Of a stretch of 64,000 nucleotides of DNA, positions 28,066-41,725 are shown piece after piece. Location: contig JACVVK020000001.1 of the NCBI GenBank assembly GCA_018292915.2, positions 1,948,001-2,012,000 on the forward strand, written 5' to 3'. Below the pieces are notes generated by a model. The model saw only the letters and a program-made list of their open reading frames with translations. It was not told the DNA's origin and ran no database searches. Numbering within the stretch: position 1 is the stretch's first letter; every line of letters starts with the position of its first letter. This DNA is from Batillaria attramentaria. Its lineage: Eukaryota > Mollusca > Gastropoda > Batillariidae. A program made the position numbers and the translations under genes.

Positions 28066-28404
28066 GTGGTTGACACTTTTGAATGAACATCCAGTTTCAA
28101 TTTCAAATTAGCTAGGTATGATTCTGCGGTGATGCGCACTAACAGGGGAAGCAAATTTCCCCAAAGGGACAAGCGTAATCAAGTAGTTTAATAACAACAA
28201 ACAATGTCTCCCCTCCCATCCCCCCCCCCCCAAAAAAAAAAACCAAAAAACTGTGAAAAGAAAACAACAGGAAAAAGAAAAGAAACGAAAACAACAGGGA
28301 AAAACAAGAGCCACAACACCACAACAGTAACAAAAACAACCGATTTCACATCTTAGACACGTTCAACCACACGCCTCACTGAGCAGTTACGATCAGAGGC
28401 AAAA

Positions 28405-31400
28405 CTAGAAATGTGCGCCCTCGGAATGGAAAGTAGTGACAGTGAAGTTGTCAAAGTCAGCAATGCCGTAAGTGCTGGTTCCAAGGGCTGCAAACCCATG
28501 CTGTGATGATGTTGGTGAGACAGTGACATTGAAGAGCATTTTGTTGTTCACGTATCCTACTGCCTTTGTACCCTGTAACACATACAGAGAGACACAGACA
28601 CAGACAGACAGGCAGACATACAGACAGACACGCAAACACACACACACACACACACACCAACTTAACTGAAATCTTGCATCATATTCTCCTAAAGACATTT
28701 CTGCAGTCTTCTGGTGCTCTTCCCACCACTCGCATACTTTCAGTTTGGGCCAGTAAATGCAGAACACTCTGCCTACATGCACTGCTGGATAGATCTAGAC
28801 ATTTTTCCCATTACTGCATTAAAGAGAAGATGAATATTGATGAATATTGATGATTGCTGAGCAGGGGAATAAGTTCCTGCATAACTTACAAGGTTTGAAT
28901 TGCATTAACATACCTTGACTAGCAGCATAAGCTTGTTCCAGCTGGGCAGTTTTGCTGGCAAATGACCCGTGGTCAGCACTTTGGTGCGCGCTGTAGGTGG
29001 TAGTAAAAAGCAAAGACTGACGATGTCAGACACGGAAACATGCTGTTTTCCAATATGTCAAAATATTATCCCATACGATATCAACTCAATACACACACTG
29101 ATATGATGGACAGAGGAGGGTTGCTCCACATACACATGTACCTTGTACATAGATTTGAAGGCAACAGATTCACAAACATCTGGCATTCAGCAACGTTGCA
29201 GAGGTGTTCGCCAGATGCATGAAACTGCTGTGCTTAAATGCTTCAGATGCATCAAGTTATAAAGTCAGAGGCCTAGAAAGCCTACTTTCTTACATCCACT
29301 CTATGTAAAGAAAAATAATTATGATGTTCCAACATTTCCTTTCTTACACCCTAAAACAACCCTGCCTTTGTAGCCTACACGGTCCAAATTTATGGTGTGA
29401 TTTTACTCCAAGACATTTTCACAAGAGTAATTCTACAAAAACAAAATGAAGAAGTCATGTTACCAAGGTTGTAAGCGACAGTGTAGTTCTGTGCATCTGG
29501 GAACAGGAAGAAGAAGACTCCAATGGCATTCTGGGAACTGCATCCTCCATGCTGCACCCTCGTGGCCACAAACACCCCGTCTGTTCCATTCACAGTGCCA
29601 AGGCTGGCCCCAACCTCCACATAGGTGTCAACCCTGTTGAAATTAAAGAATACCAGACGATGAGAGAATACTCTGCATAACCTAAATGATAATAATAAAA
29701 TATTAATTGTTTTTGTCAATGTGAGCTAGGTCAGATTCATACTGAAGGTTAAATGTACTGTATGGTGTGCAGATGTGCATTGATATACAAGTATGCAAAG
29801 ACTGCGGACATGTACAATAAACAATCACTGACTTGAGTTCAACTCCATATTGATGCCAAAAATATGGTGCAACAACTGCATTCATTTATCCATAATGAGT
29901 TAGTATAGAACTGTCATTACCATAATCATGTGTCAGCACACTCACATTCATACAACTGACAGTGTTTAACTGCTATGCAAAAGGACACAAGGGGAAAGGG
30001 GTGTAGTACCATGTGTAGTTGCCGATCAAAGTAATGGCTGCACCAATGGCATCAGCTGCACACCAGGACACTGGCGGCTCTAGTACCATTTGGCGCATGA
30101 CTTTCCCTGCCGTGGACTTCGACCTGACCACTTCAAATGAACCGGTACCCTGTGCCATGTTGTTTGGCTCTGCACCCAGTGTGTAATCTGCATGACAGTG
30201 TCAGAATGTTTCATTGTTTAAGAAACACACCCAATACATAAAAGATGCACAGAATTATGTACTCTTTGTTGCAACCTGTAACTCAGTTTACAATTTTTTT
30301 TAAAGATTACATCTTTGCATTCCAGCCAGAGGTTATTTTTGTTCTACCACACATGGACTTTAAGCAAAGCGTATGTGGTGCTTAAGCCCGTTCAACAGAA
30401 GCAAACATCCTTGCCGGTGTTATCTCTTACTCTCAAAGTCATCAGAGTATGGAAGTGGAAAGGGTTGAGATGGTGGTGGAGGTGTTTCCGGGCCTCCTTT
30501 CCTGCCCGTCGTCAGTGTGGTCAGGGTGTACACCTCGTCCACATCCAGAGCTAATGTAGCCATACCACCTTCAAACTGCAAAACAACTTCTACTCTACAA
30601 TTTAATGTTGTCAAATTCAGGTACACGTACTCCCAATTAACAACTGGGGTGCAGATTGGGGAAACAATAAAAATCTCTGTGATTCTACAAATATCAGCTA
30701 CTCTTATGATCAGCATAAGGTAAATTTCCTCAGTTACTGGAGACATAAGGTCAAACAAGCAGTTACTGGCAGGACACCCTCCACGCTCATCCTCTCCTCT
30801 TACAACCATCTTCAAATAGTGTCCAGAGTGATTCACTTGGTACATTAGGTAAGACACTTCATGTTGTTCTTATCAGGCCTCCCTGGAAATATGGAAACAT
30901 GATCAAGATTCATGGCTGTAACTCAAAAAGACAGAACTGCGAAAAATAAGGCATACCTTCAGTGGTTTCTGCTCTTCAAATAGTATGGATTCTTGGCCAT
31001 TAAAGCCCAGCTTGCTGCGCCAAACTCTCATTTCTGAAATGGAGGCCTGTCAAACAGCAAAGGAGCACTGTACTAAAGAAATGATCACAAATATTAGTCA
31101 ACATAAAGCAGGCACGGTTTGAACATTTCCATTCATAATATAGCTTAACATTTACTTAAGATCACATAATAACGATTGTATGCAAAGAGAGAGACTGATA
31201 CATACAGAGTTGAAGACACAAAGTATATATAATACATATATTACACTTACAAAACTGCCTGCAAGTTTGATGGTGACGTTCTGCGGAACCACCGTGTATT
31301 CCGGCAAGGCTGGGCGGATGCAGACAGAATGGTTGTGGCTCTGAAGATAACACATACATAGTAGTATTTATGATGATATTACATGCACAAGAGGCTAAAC

Positions 31401-31408
31401 AGACACAT

Positions 31409-31488
<80 letters not shown>

Positions 31489-32944
31489 TGCATCCGAACC
31501 TCAGTCCCGGCAAGGTAACTGATAATATGTAAGGACCACACATGGGTTCAAATATGCCCATGGAACTATACTCGCTAAGAATATAGTACGGTACACCAAA
31601 ATACAAACTGATGCGCACCATGGTCTCAATGATGACAGTAAGATTCTTGCGGTCAGGACTGACCAAGGAGACGTAGCTACCTCCACCATCAAGCATTCCC
31701 ACACCTGATCCATGGTGGAGGTAAGACCATCCAACCTGTGTAAACTGGGCTGTATGGGCTGCAACAAATGATGAATCAACACTGGCAAACCTGCTAGGCC
31801 TTACCCTGCATGACAGCAAACACAGATGCAGGAAAAGATCACTGACTCTGCTTGCTCTGTGTATGCATGCCTGTGTACTTCACATCCAGAATCAGCAACA
31901 GCAGTCAAGAATACACTACACCGCACGGCGAAAGCAAGTAAGGAAAAGCAGTCAGTCCCTATTGCGACATATTTTTCCCCCACCATAAATTCTAGAGAAC
32001 TATTTGTTGAGTAATGAAAAACAAAATTATGAAAAAGTATTAAGAGAATGGAACTAATGAATCCTCATATGTTTGCAACCCCTTCACCCCCTCCACACAC
32101 ACAAAAATCTCTGGAAATAGCTGCGAATGTATCTGGACAGCAGCATTATTTGACCCCTGTTTGACCAAGCTCAGTCTGCATACCGGACATCCAGATAGGT
32201 GTCGCCACCATGTAGTGACCGCTCCATGGCTCCACAGCTGTCATCAGTCCCGTCCCAAAGAATGGCAGTGAGTTATAGTAGCTGGCTATCAGCGCCCAAG
32301 AAATAGTTCTAAAATATCAACAGATTTTGCACAGGTTACCTTTCAGACCAATGTCATACATGCAATTCATGTCACGCAATCTACAAGGACATACAACATG
32401 CAAGTTACATGTATCATAAGAACACAGTTATCCATGCATGGCATCAATAATTAATTTTTAAAACAAAAGTAAACAGTCAGAGCTGATGTGGCTGGGGAGA
32501 GGAAGGATAGGTGAAAAAGAATACCAGTATAACAATATTTTCAGTTCAGGGTGTTAGGGAACACATGCAGAATGGAAGGCACAAGAGCACTGTTTCATCT
32601 GCAAAGTGAAACATAAACGAGAGTGGATAGAGATAATACTTTCATTGAAAAAAGTGCACAGAATAAAAGGAGAGTATAAATGCCAGTTCAACTTACGCTG
32701 TCATATTTCCGGACACATAGTTTTGGTTCAAAATCTAAAAAAACAAAAACAAAAAAAACATGTCACGGTAGTGAACATATGCCACAGGATGAATGAAGTC
32801 TTGGCAGATTCTTTGAAAGTGTATTTTTCCATTTGATCACTCAGATGGTGAACTGAAATCTCATTCACACCTATACCGGGGTAATTTTTATAAAACAAGA
32901 CATCTGCTTTTGTTGTTCTTCCTCTGTCCTATTCCCTTTCACAT

Positions 32945-32979
<35 letters not shown>

Positions 32980-35900
32980 AAATGAAACAGAAAGCAAGGT
33001 ACAATGTAGAACAATTACCCATCAGAAGGGGACATATGAAAAGTACCAGTACCTTTTTTTTGTTTTTTGGGTTCTGCAAAACTAAAGAAGCATAATAAAA
33101 TACCTACTCTTGCCCAGCAACCACCACCAACTTCATCATCAAATGTACTATAGTCTTCAGAGGACCAGAGCTGTTTGCCTGTTTTCTGTGCATCTGCTGT
33201 TGTTACTGTCCCCGGATAGTGGGCTCTGTAACATTGTTTAAAAAAATTAAAGCTAGTTTAGAAATGAATTCATGTAAATGGAATGGAATGCCAGACCGAG
33301 GAGTTGTGTTTTCTTTGCTTAGCACACACCCACATAACAATACATGTACTATCATATTAATTGTATCGTACATGTAGTTGTGTTTTCATGCATGTTTTCA
33401 GCAAGTGCCACAATTGAAAATCTTCATAGACGATGACTGACAGTGTGTCAGATACCAGATACAAACAAATGAAAATTAATTCATCGATATGAAGAGTGAC
33501 TACTATGCTGTCTTGCTCTGGTTAGAAGTAGATGATATGACTCAGTGGTGTCAGAGTGAAAGCATGAGTTCAATCATGGTGCCAAACTGTAAAAACAACA
33601 AATAAAACACCTTTATATTCACCCTGTGAATGTAAAAATGACAAGCAAAAAAGTGAACTACACATGCCCAATATAATCGACAGCAGCAGCGAGATCAGGA
33701 TCTTTCAGCACATCAGTCGCCACGTTCCAGTTCCCATCAGCTGCCACAATTCTGGTGTGGTTCAGACCACTTGCATCTAGCATCTGTCTCAGCGTCTGAA
33801 ACAAATAAATACATACTAACAAGTTATTTTAAAACATATCCAGTAAGTAAAATACATGTACATAAAGGGCACATACACTGCATATTTATTCTATGGTATT
33901 GATAGTGTTAGCCCTCGTTGCGGTGAGAAGGGAATATTCCAGAGTACCTCTAAGGCTTTTTCTTTTTCTTTTTGCTGCCTCAACTCTTTTGCCGGTTCCA
34001 GTGATGTTCCACCCAGGTAATGGGTAGAATCCACGAAGGGCTCGGAAGCTGGGGCAATTTTTATTATTCATGATGATGGAGATGAGGATGATGGTAAGAT
34101 GATGCTATGGAAGTCCGTGTGGTTTGGGACTGCGGGACAGGGCCACATCCCATGTCATAAATATCCCGGCACTAACCAGGCCCGGGAACTACGGCAGCTG
34201 CGGTGCCGGCCATGTAATCATCCACATCATAAGATGTGTCATACCAAGGGAAGCACCCCCAAAGTCGCACCCGTGAAGTGGGTGAATCTCGGCTGTGTGG
34301 CAACAGCCTCCCCATTAGGCCCATAGCACACCTGCTCTGGGTAGGAGCCGAACTAGGTAGGAAAAATCCCGCTTACCTCGGCTGGGGCTCAAACCCGGGT
34401 CTCCTGGTCCACGGTCCGAAGTGCTGACCACTACACTACAGGGGCCGGTCCTCTAAGGCTTTTTCAGCAAGTCAGCAAGACCAGGGTTAAGTACAGACAG
34501 CAAACAACAACACCACAAAAAAAGAAATACACAACCTGTAGATCTATACTCACTTTGATGTACCCAACATCATAGTTGCGTTCATTCCAAATCTGAAATG
34601 AGACACAGAAATAATTGGCAGTATGCAATATTTTACCTCTCATTGTTTTCCCACAGTTGCTGTATGGCTAAATATGATCATAGCTGGGCAGCACCTGTAA
34701 CCACTCCATAAACTTTTTTCTTTTTTTTTCAAATTCTAACAACTGGGTGTGACTGAGAACCCAAAACGTTTCTTGTCACCTCTGGTACAGTACTTACCCC
34801 GATGAAATCAATGGTGAGGTTATAGTATGTTTTAGCTCCCTTGATCCATCTGATGATGTAGTCGGCTGTGACGGTGTAGTTGACATAAGGGCTCTTACCC
34901 CCTTGACCGATCCATCCTGGAAAACCCCATGGCAACCCATACAGCTTGATGCTGGGGTTCCTCTGAAAAAAGTACGTAAAGGCAGTGATGACATACAGGT
35001 ATATACAACCGGAACCAAGTAAACTCAAGCAGAGAGGGAAGTCTGTTCCTCACCATCTTGGCCTCCACCATCAGCCACCACTCGTAGCCACGCTGGTAGT
35101 TCTCATCCCAGCTGTTGTGCATGTGTGAGGCCTCAACTCCGTCTAGACAGAAGAGACCTTCTCTTACTACAGATCTCAGGAATATAACAACAACAACAAC
35201 AGCAACAAGAAAACTCTGAAGAATAGTGCTAAACACAACTTGAGAAGACATGGGGATCTGGTCTAGTGGTTAAGGAATCCGACTTCGGATCCTGAGCCGC
35301 CTGGTTCGAATCCCTGGTGGGCAGGAATTTGGGTGGATTTTCCCTTTCCAAATCGAGTAAAAATCATGTGCAGACTTGTTTACGGTGCCTGTCCTGCCCT
35401 CGTGTCCACACGCACACACAAATATCAAGTGTGCACACTAAAAAATCTCATGTCTATCTTTCAAAGAAGAGTAGGCTGTGGCTGGTGTTGTGCAAAACAG
35501 AAATACTGTTGCACGCATTAGAGTGAATAGCAGGGTGGAGGTCTGCACATAAAGTAGAGCTCAGCAGCAGCAGGCTTTCACTGCTTTGTCCTCCAGTCCT
35601 GCAGCGCCATGAGCATTTTTTTTTTTTTTTTTTTTTTGCTGCCACAACTCTTTGCCGGCTCCAGTGGTGTTCCTCCCTGGTAATGGGTGGAATCCACGGA
35701 GGGCTCGGAAGTTGGGGCAATTTTTATTATGCATGATGATGGAGATGAGGATGATGGTAAGATGATGCTATGGAGGTCCGTGTGGTTTGGGACTGCGGGA
35801 CAGGGCCGCATTCCACGCTTCCTGTCATAAATATCCCGGCATTAACCAGGCCCGGGAAGTACGGTACCTGCGGTGCAGGCCGTGTAATCATCCACATCAT

Positions 35901-36214
35901 AAGACGTGTCATACCAAGGGAAGCACCCCCAAAGTCGCACCCGTGAAGTGGGTGAAGCTCGGCTGTGTGGCAACAGCCTCCCCATTGGGCCCATAGCACA
36001 CCCGCTCTGGGTAGGAGCCGACCTAGGTAGGAAAAATCCCGCTTGCCTCGGCTGGGACTCGAACCCGGGTCTCCCGGTCCATAGTCCGAAGTGCTAACCA
36101 CTACACTACGGGGGCCGGTTGGGCCATGAGCATTTCAGAAGAGAATGAGATGGATCGGTGTGCCGAGGAGAACTCTACTATACCAGACCATATACCTTAC
36201 ACACAACTTGAGAA

Positions 36215-36287
<73 letters not shown>

Positions 36288-37261
36288 GACCTGTAAGGTA
36301 CAGAAATGTCTGATACATATTTTGTACAGTCAGAACAAAATGTCAGCTAGATCAGTGATTACCTGTGCTGTCTGCGTCACCACCAATTTCCACCTTCAGG
36401 ATTTGTAGTGATGCACCATAGTTGGGCTGGAAGTAGATAATACTCAACTAAGAAAACTATATAAATCGGTGCAAGGCCAGTTAACAGTCACGGCTAGTAT
36501 TGGACTGATGTTACACACATTCTTGTGAACCTAAATTTGTAGTGTTTATGAGTGAATGATTGTAGACATGCTATTCCATCTGAATTCAAAAGCTAGCCTG
36601 ACAAAAACAAGAAGTCCCTCTCTCTTTCAATGTCTGCATGCACGTGAAATTTGTTTTTGCTGAAACCCTGTAGAAAAGTTGTTTGTTTGTTTGTTTTTCC
36701 TGAAGGTGGTTCTCCTGAAAAACAAACCTTGAACAAATAGTCCAGGATTTGGTGTCTCTGTTCTTTGGGGTAGCTGACCAGAAGTTTTGAAGACGCCTGA
36801 AAACACAAAATTAGAAACATTTGAAACAAGCTTCCACAGGATATATGTCACTGCATCATGTACAAGAAGCACTGTCCAGTCTGATCAACTATGCAAACAC
36901 CCCTATGCATGCAGAAACCACAAGTGTTTCTGCTAATGCACGGAACTGCACGTTGCACGTGTAACCGTAATTTGGCAGAACACAGGAGACAAGCATTCTA
37001 ATGTCATCTGTTAAAAGGGTCTAAGCGCCTGACAAATCCACAGCACTTAGGCTCCATTTCGTAGATGACAGTAGCATTCCACCTGCACAGAGGCAAATTA
37101 CTAACCCCAGCACTGAGACCGCCGATGCCATCGAAGGTGCGTCCAAGACCAGCAGTGTCATCCAGCAGGATCTGATTCTGACTATCGGTTCTGCAAGTTG
37201 GCACCAGCACAATAATCAAGACCAGAACTTCTGGGACATCAAACATCAGCATCCGTGCCAT
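28405..37261 (-). CDS. GALC: Galactocerebrosidase-like gene C (complete)
   Basis: Complete GH59 model, 18 exons, 2049 coding nt (about 682 residues). Exons: 37106-37261, 36728-36796, 36363-36426, 35054-35142, 34798-34962, 34554-34592, 33668-33795, 33108-33225, 32697-32734, 32184-32308, 31619-31758, 31251-31340, 30957-31046, 30431-30575, 30010-30187, 29464-29633, 28914-28990, 28405-28572. ATG 37259-37261 opens a hydrophobic leader ([10 protein letters not shown]) before [27 protein letters not shown] and WSSEDYS carry the catalytic glutamates; CIRP is kept. Exon 7 keeps the family length of 128 nt only if its donor is GC (GG|gcatgt). A polypyrimidine tract and cag directly before the ATG suggest an upstream noncoding exon. 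Introns 3 and 6 hold SINEs. Exon 7 is 7a-like and exon 15 is 15b-like. Confidence 0.92.
31410..31485. repeat. (CA)n microsatellite in gene C intron 11
   Basis: About 38 CA units between exons 11 and 12 of gene C. Confidence 0.95.
33963..34449 (-). mobile_element. tRNA-derived SINE (family 2) with 16-bp target duplication
   Basis: Read on the minus strand, the head near 34449 shows tagtgtagtggtcagc (box A-like) and gggtttgagcc (box B-like); the A-rich tail is near 33963-33983. CCTCTAAGGCTTTTTC flanks it at 33947-33962 and 34450-34465. It lies in intron 6 of gene C. A second copy is at 35619-36122. Confidence 0.85.
35251..36200 (+). mobile_element. tRNA-derived SINE (family 1), interrupted by a family 2 SINE
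   Basis: Head with tctagtggttaaggaatcc and ggttcgaatccc, then a body ending in gatcggtgtgccgaggag. The 18-bp duplication ACACAACTTGAGAAGACA flanks it at 35233-35250 and 36201-36218. The body is split by the insertion at 35619-36122. It lies in intron 3 of gene C. Fragments of the same family occur near 39405-39625 and 48100-48330. Confidence 0.85.
35619..36122 (-). mobile_element. Family 2 SINE nested inside family 1 SINE
   Basis: About 90% like the copy at 33963-34449, with a poly-T run (A tail on the minus strand) at its left. GCCATGAGCATTT occurs at 35606-35618 and again at 36123-36135, an exact 13-bp target-site duplication, showing it inserted into an existing family 1 SINE. Confidence 0.88.
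36216..36286. repeat. (CA)n microsatellite after SINE target duplication
   Basis: About 35 CA units starting directly at the right-hand target duplication of the family 1 SINE. Confidence 0.95.
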
Positions 37262-38554
37262 GCTGGAAAAAAAAAAATGCACACATGTATGCAAACCAAC
37301 AACTGTTCAGTTTACTGCAATGCACTGCAGCGAGATTTGTCAAGTAAGATTTAAAAAATGCGCATGATATGTAAATGGGTCTGAAAGTTATTGAAATGTT
37401 ACGCTGACATGTCTGATCATATGTTTTCTATGCACACTGTCTACAGTACAATAAAGTCAATGGATCATAGAAATTGAAAAGTAGGTCAGGCTAAAAAAAA
37501 AAAAAATCTATATGTAACTGTACCCATGTACAGCAGATAAAATCATATCAAATCACCAGTGAAAATCACAGATATGTGCGCACGCACACACAGACACAAA
37601 CACACCACCTGACTTAAGGTGAGTTAATATGCAAGATGCATGGTACAGTATTGGAGGTTATGTTAAAAACAAAGGCCACAGAATCCGACACTGTATCATA
37701 CTCACAGTACTTTGCCACCAAGCGCTGATAAGGTGGATCACTGTTCGACTTTCTAGGTCATCAGTGCAATGTCAGATAGCGACAGTACATAACGGAGAGT
37801 AACCAACTTATGTTATGTAGTCACTGTAGACAAGCCTTGAGGCAATTTCCTTTGTGGAGGCCAAGTGCATTATCTGGAGATCTGATCTGCCTAGAGTTAA
37901 GTTGACGTAAAGAGGGTATCCCCATTTGTCTTGCACTGTTTACCTCAACACAGCTTTGAGCTGGTTCAGTACCAAGATAATGCGTTCAAACTTTTGCATT
38001 ACATTTTTTGTGGGTTTTTTTTGTTTTTGTTTTTGCACAATTTGTTGATGTGTGTGTTGTGTGTGTGGTTTGGGGTGCTCGATCAATATTTGAGAGAGAG
38101 GTAATATCACTGAAAACCTTTTTTTTCAGGTGGGGGGGGGGGGGGGGGGAGAGAGAGAGAGAAAAAACAAAGTTCACTTTACAGTCACTATTCTACAGAC
38201 ACAAAGTAAGGCAGAAAAGAACGCTGCATGTTTTTATTTATGCATGATTAAAACAACAAATAAAAACACAACTGCAAGCAAATGTATTATCTGAGTGTTG
38301 CTAGAAGCAATGACATCAACTGAAGAGTGATGCTTGCAAATAGTAAATACAAGACCATTGAACAAAATATTCACATTTAGAGTCGAGTGTACGAGATGAA
38401 AATACTAGAAAATCAAAACTGGCACATCACAATGGTACACATGTAATTTATAAGTCAAACAAGGAAACAGTGCAACCAAATTTTGTTATGTCGTTGCTGC
38501 TGCTGCTGGCATATTTTGTTTTTTTTTGTGTGTGTGTGTTTTTTGTTCATCTGT
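37262..38554. other. Intergenic region B-C
   Basis: Upstream flank of gene C. Apart from a G-run/GA tract near 38130-38165 I see no feature. The tract ttttttttttccag ending at 37262 looks like a splice acceptor for the first coding exon of gene C. Confidence 0.5.
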
Positions 38555-38958
38555 TTCTTTGGTTGTCCTGCCCATTCACAGAGACTGCCCTCCGGGCAAA
38601 CCTAGCTGTAATTTGGAATTCTCTTCCCCAGTACATTCGTAATGCATCTAGCATGCCTGATATTAAAGCCAAACTGAAAACCTTCTTGTTCAGACTGTCC
38701 TGTGACTCGTTTCACCATAGATCTTCCGCCGTTCTGAGCTTACCTGCTGGTGGAATGGCAGGTGTGTATGTGTGTGTGTGCGTGTGTGTGTGTATATGTC
38801 TAAGTGCGTGTGTGCGTGCGTGTACGTACACATGTCTGTGTCTTGTGTCAGTACGTGTTCTGTACTTTTGATTTATTATTTAAATTGTAATTGTGAAGCA
38901 CCTTGAGCCCACTTTGTGAGGACAGTGTGCTGTACAAGAAAGTTTTATTATCATCATT
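38555..38958 (+). mobile_element. LINE 3'-end fragment (L2/CR1-like)
   Basis: The plus strand encodes VIWNSLPQYIRNAS followed by KAKLKTFLF, the C-terminal pattern of many non-LTR reverse transcriptases, then a short 3' UTR (aagcaccttgagcccacttt) and a ttattatcatcattat tail. A TG run interrupts it at 38765-38800. It stops about 5 bp from the gene B stop codon. Confidence 0.7.
38944..38949 (-). terminator. Candidate poly(A) signal of gene B inside LINE tail
   Basis: AATAAA on the minus strand only about 15 nt past the gene B stop codon, formed by the antisense of the LINE tail. Confidence 0.35.
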
Positions 38959-38963
38959 ATGAA

Positions 38964-41687
38964 TCAATCACTCTCAGGTGAAAAATACAGCGTTGGATTT
39001 GATGGATCACTGATGTCAAAATACTCAAAGTCAGCGTAGCCATACGAGTCTGTGCCGAGCCCAACAAAGCCATTAGCTGGGGTGTCAGGTGGTATGCTGA
39101 CGTTGAACAGCAATCCCTTGTTTACCTTTCCAGAAACGTAGCCCTTCTGTAATGAAGAAAAGCAACAATTTGACATCTCTCATGACATGCAATGACAGGG
39201 CTGCATACAAAAGTATATACTAGAACAAGAAAAATGAAATGCACTTGAAGAACCGAATAAGTGCAGTGGTATCACTGGGCAAAGACCTCACATAAAGCAC
39301 AAACTTTTGAATTCGAGATAATAACTCGCGTGCAATGCCCACAGGAACACTGAGGTTTCAAGTCAGCAAGTAAATTCTAATGGATTTCACTACAAGTACC
39401 TCTGGTATGGTATGGTATCATATGGCAGACTTCTCCTCGGCGCACATATCCATCTCTGCTGAAATGCTCAAGGCGCTGCGGGGCTGGAGGATGAAGCAGT
39501 GAAAGCCTGCTGCGGCTATGCACTACTTTGTGTGCAAACCTCCACCCTGCTATTCACTCTGGTGCGTGCGACAGTATTTCTGTTTACCACGACACCTGCC
39601 ACAGCCTATTCTTCTTCGAAAGATGAACGTGGGATTTATTACATGCTTGTTGTATTTGAGTCCTCAGTGAAGCACTGCCTATAACATATCAGAAGGTTTG
39701 AGATGCAACTGCCAACTCACATAAACAAGAAGGTCCAACATGTTGTCAGTTTTGTCTATGAGCGCAGTATTTCTCCCTCCTTTGATGATTTCATTTCCAG
39801 CTGCATGCAAAAATGGAAAAAGCAGATCAGTTACAGGCTTTTCCCACATTGATGACTATGGTACATGACAAATCAATGCACACAAACCTGTAATGGTATT
39901 CCTTCTAACCCCATGCCCCCCCCCCCCATCCCCCCCCCCCAACTGTTAGACCAGAAATTTATGACTGAAAGGTTTAGTTTCAGTGCCTACTGGATGATGC
40001 CACTCTGTATTTTCCTCCAGTCTGGGTCAATTCATGTGGTCCCTTTTTTTTCCCCCCCCCAAGAGGAAGGAGAAAATGTCTTACAGCCAAGTCAGGTACA
40101 AGTCAGCATATAGTGGATGTCCTTACCAATATCTTTTGTCAGTAGGAACAGCTGATCATTTGGGAAGAGGAAAAAGAACAGCCCTCGAGCGAGATAGGTC
40201 TGACATCCTGTGCTGTTGATGCGAGCGGCGATGTAGACTCCATCACTTCCATTCACTGGCACCATCATTATCTCAGTTCTGATGTAAATGTCCGCCCTAC
40301 ACGAAACAGGATTATAACATAAATGGTGTGATAAAAAAAAATGCATCTACCAAATCTCTTACATACACACACATACAATTAAAAAAAGAAAAGGAAAAAA
40401 AAAAGAACAATGCCTGCCATCCTTTATGGTTCTGGTTCCAGTGTTCGTGACAACACTACATGTATTTCAAATAACAGTTCCAGTGGGAAGTCAAAAAAGC
40501 TGTCTAATAATGATAATAATACATCATCCTTATAAGGTGCCCATCTCTGAAGGACAGACTCAGAGCGCACACACCCACACACACACCCACACACACACAC
40601 GCACGCTCACACCCACACATGAACATGGACAGAGGGTCCCAGTTATCAATGGAAAGCCTGACGGAACAGGTATGTTTTGAGTTGTGATTTAAAGGCTGAC
40701 AGTGTGGGGAGACATGTCTCTCTCAGCATCTAAATTGCATCTGAAATTCTACAAGGGAAATTTGGTAAGCGTACCATTTATAATTGCCGATGACGTTCAT
40801 GGTCGCGTTCAGGTTGGCGGTTGTGGGACACCAGGGGATGGGCATCTCCAAGACCGTCTGCCGGAGATGCTTCTCCCAGTCAGACACGGACACAACCTCA
40901 AACACACCCTGCTGGGCCATGAAGTACGGAGCATTTGAGCTGTCATTCATGACTGCAATATCAAATCACAAGTTCAAGTCTCTGCTGGTGCAGCTGACTA
41001 CGCCCATTTATAGTACACTAAGAAAAGGATAACTGACAGTTCTGACACTGAGCAAAAATATCTCACGCCAATAACTGCCGAAATAGGAGATCGGAAATGG
41101 TGCTGATGCAGGTGCTGTCTCATTTCCTCCTTTCTGACCCGTTGTGATTGTTGTCAGCGTATAGAGCTCGTCCACCCCAAGTGACAGTTGCACCTGACCA
41201 CTCTTCACCTGTGCGCGCACACACACACACACACGCACGCACACACGCGTGCGTGCATGCACGTACGCACGCACACACACAGACAGAGTACAAGTACGTT
41301 TAAGCTTGAACACCCATCCAAACTGCTTGCCTTTGTTATTTTACCTTTTGACAGTCTCCTGCATAAAGAGTGAGGCTAAACATGACCCTAAAACCTGACT
41401 GGGAAATTAAAACACTGGTTTCTGCTGCATAATTTTAAGCTCTTTACCAAAGCTGATGGTTTTTATGTTGTTTCCATAGTAATGGAAACAACATAATAGG
41501 ACGGGCTAAAATTTCCACGTTCATAGGCAAGCATCTGTGGTACAAACGCACGTCACTGCCGATCTCCCGCAGAGACGATTATGCAAGTGTAACTCTGACA
41601 ATGACGTAAGAAAACCTGCGTCATCGATGCTGGCATGTATGCTGTTCCGAACGCGCTTCTTCTCCTCACTGAGTGCCGTCTGTATGG

Positions 41688-41725
<38 letters not shown>

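Larger units (their letters stand above)
27606..28404. other. Intergenic region C-D with gene D promoter
   Basis: Only about 800 bp separate the stop of gene C from the ATG of gene D. It holds the gene D TATA box, CA/TG microsatellites at 27898-28022, and AATAAA for gene C at 28060-28065 on the minus strand. Confidence 0.6.

Noticed and set aside
23181..36118. tRNA-like sequences at about 23190, 34400, 35260 and 36080
   Set aside because: They have box A/B-like motifs but continue into SINE bodies with target duplications, so they are SINE heads and not tRNA genes.
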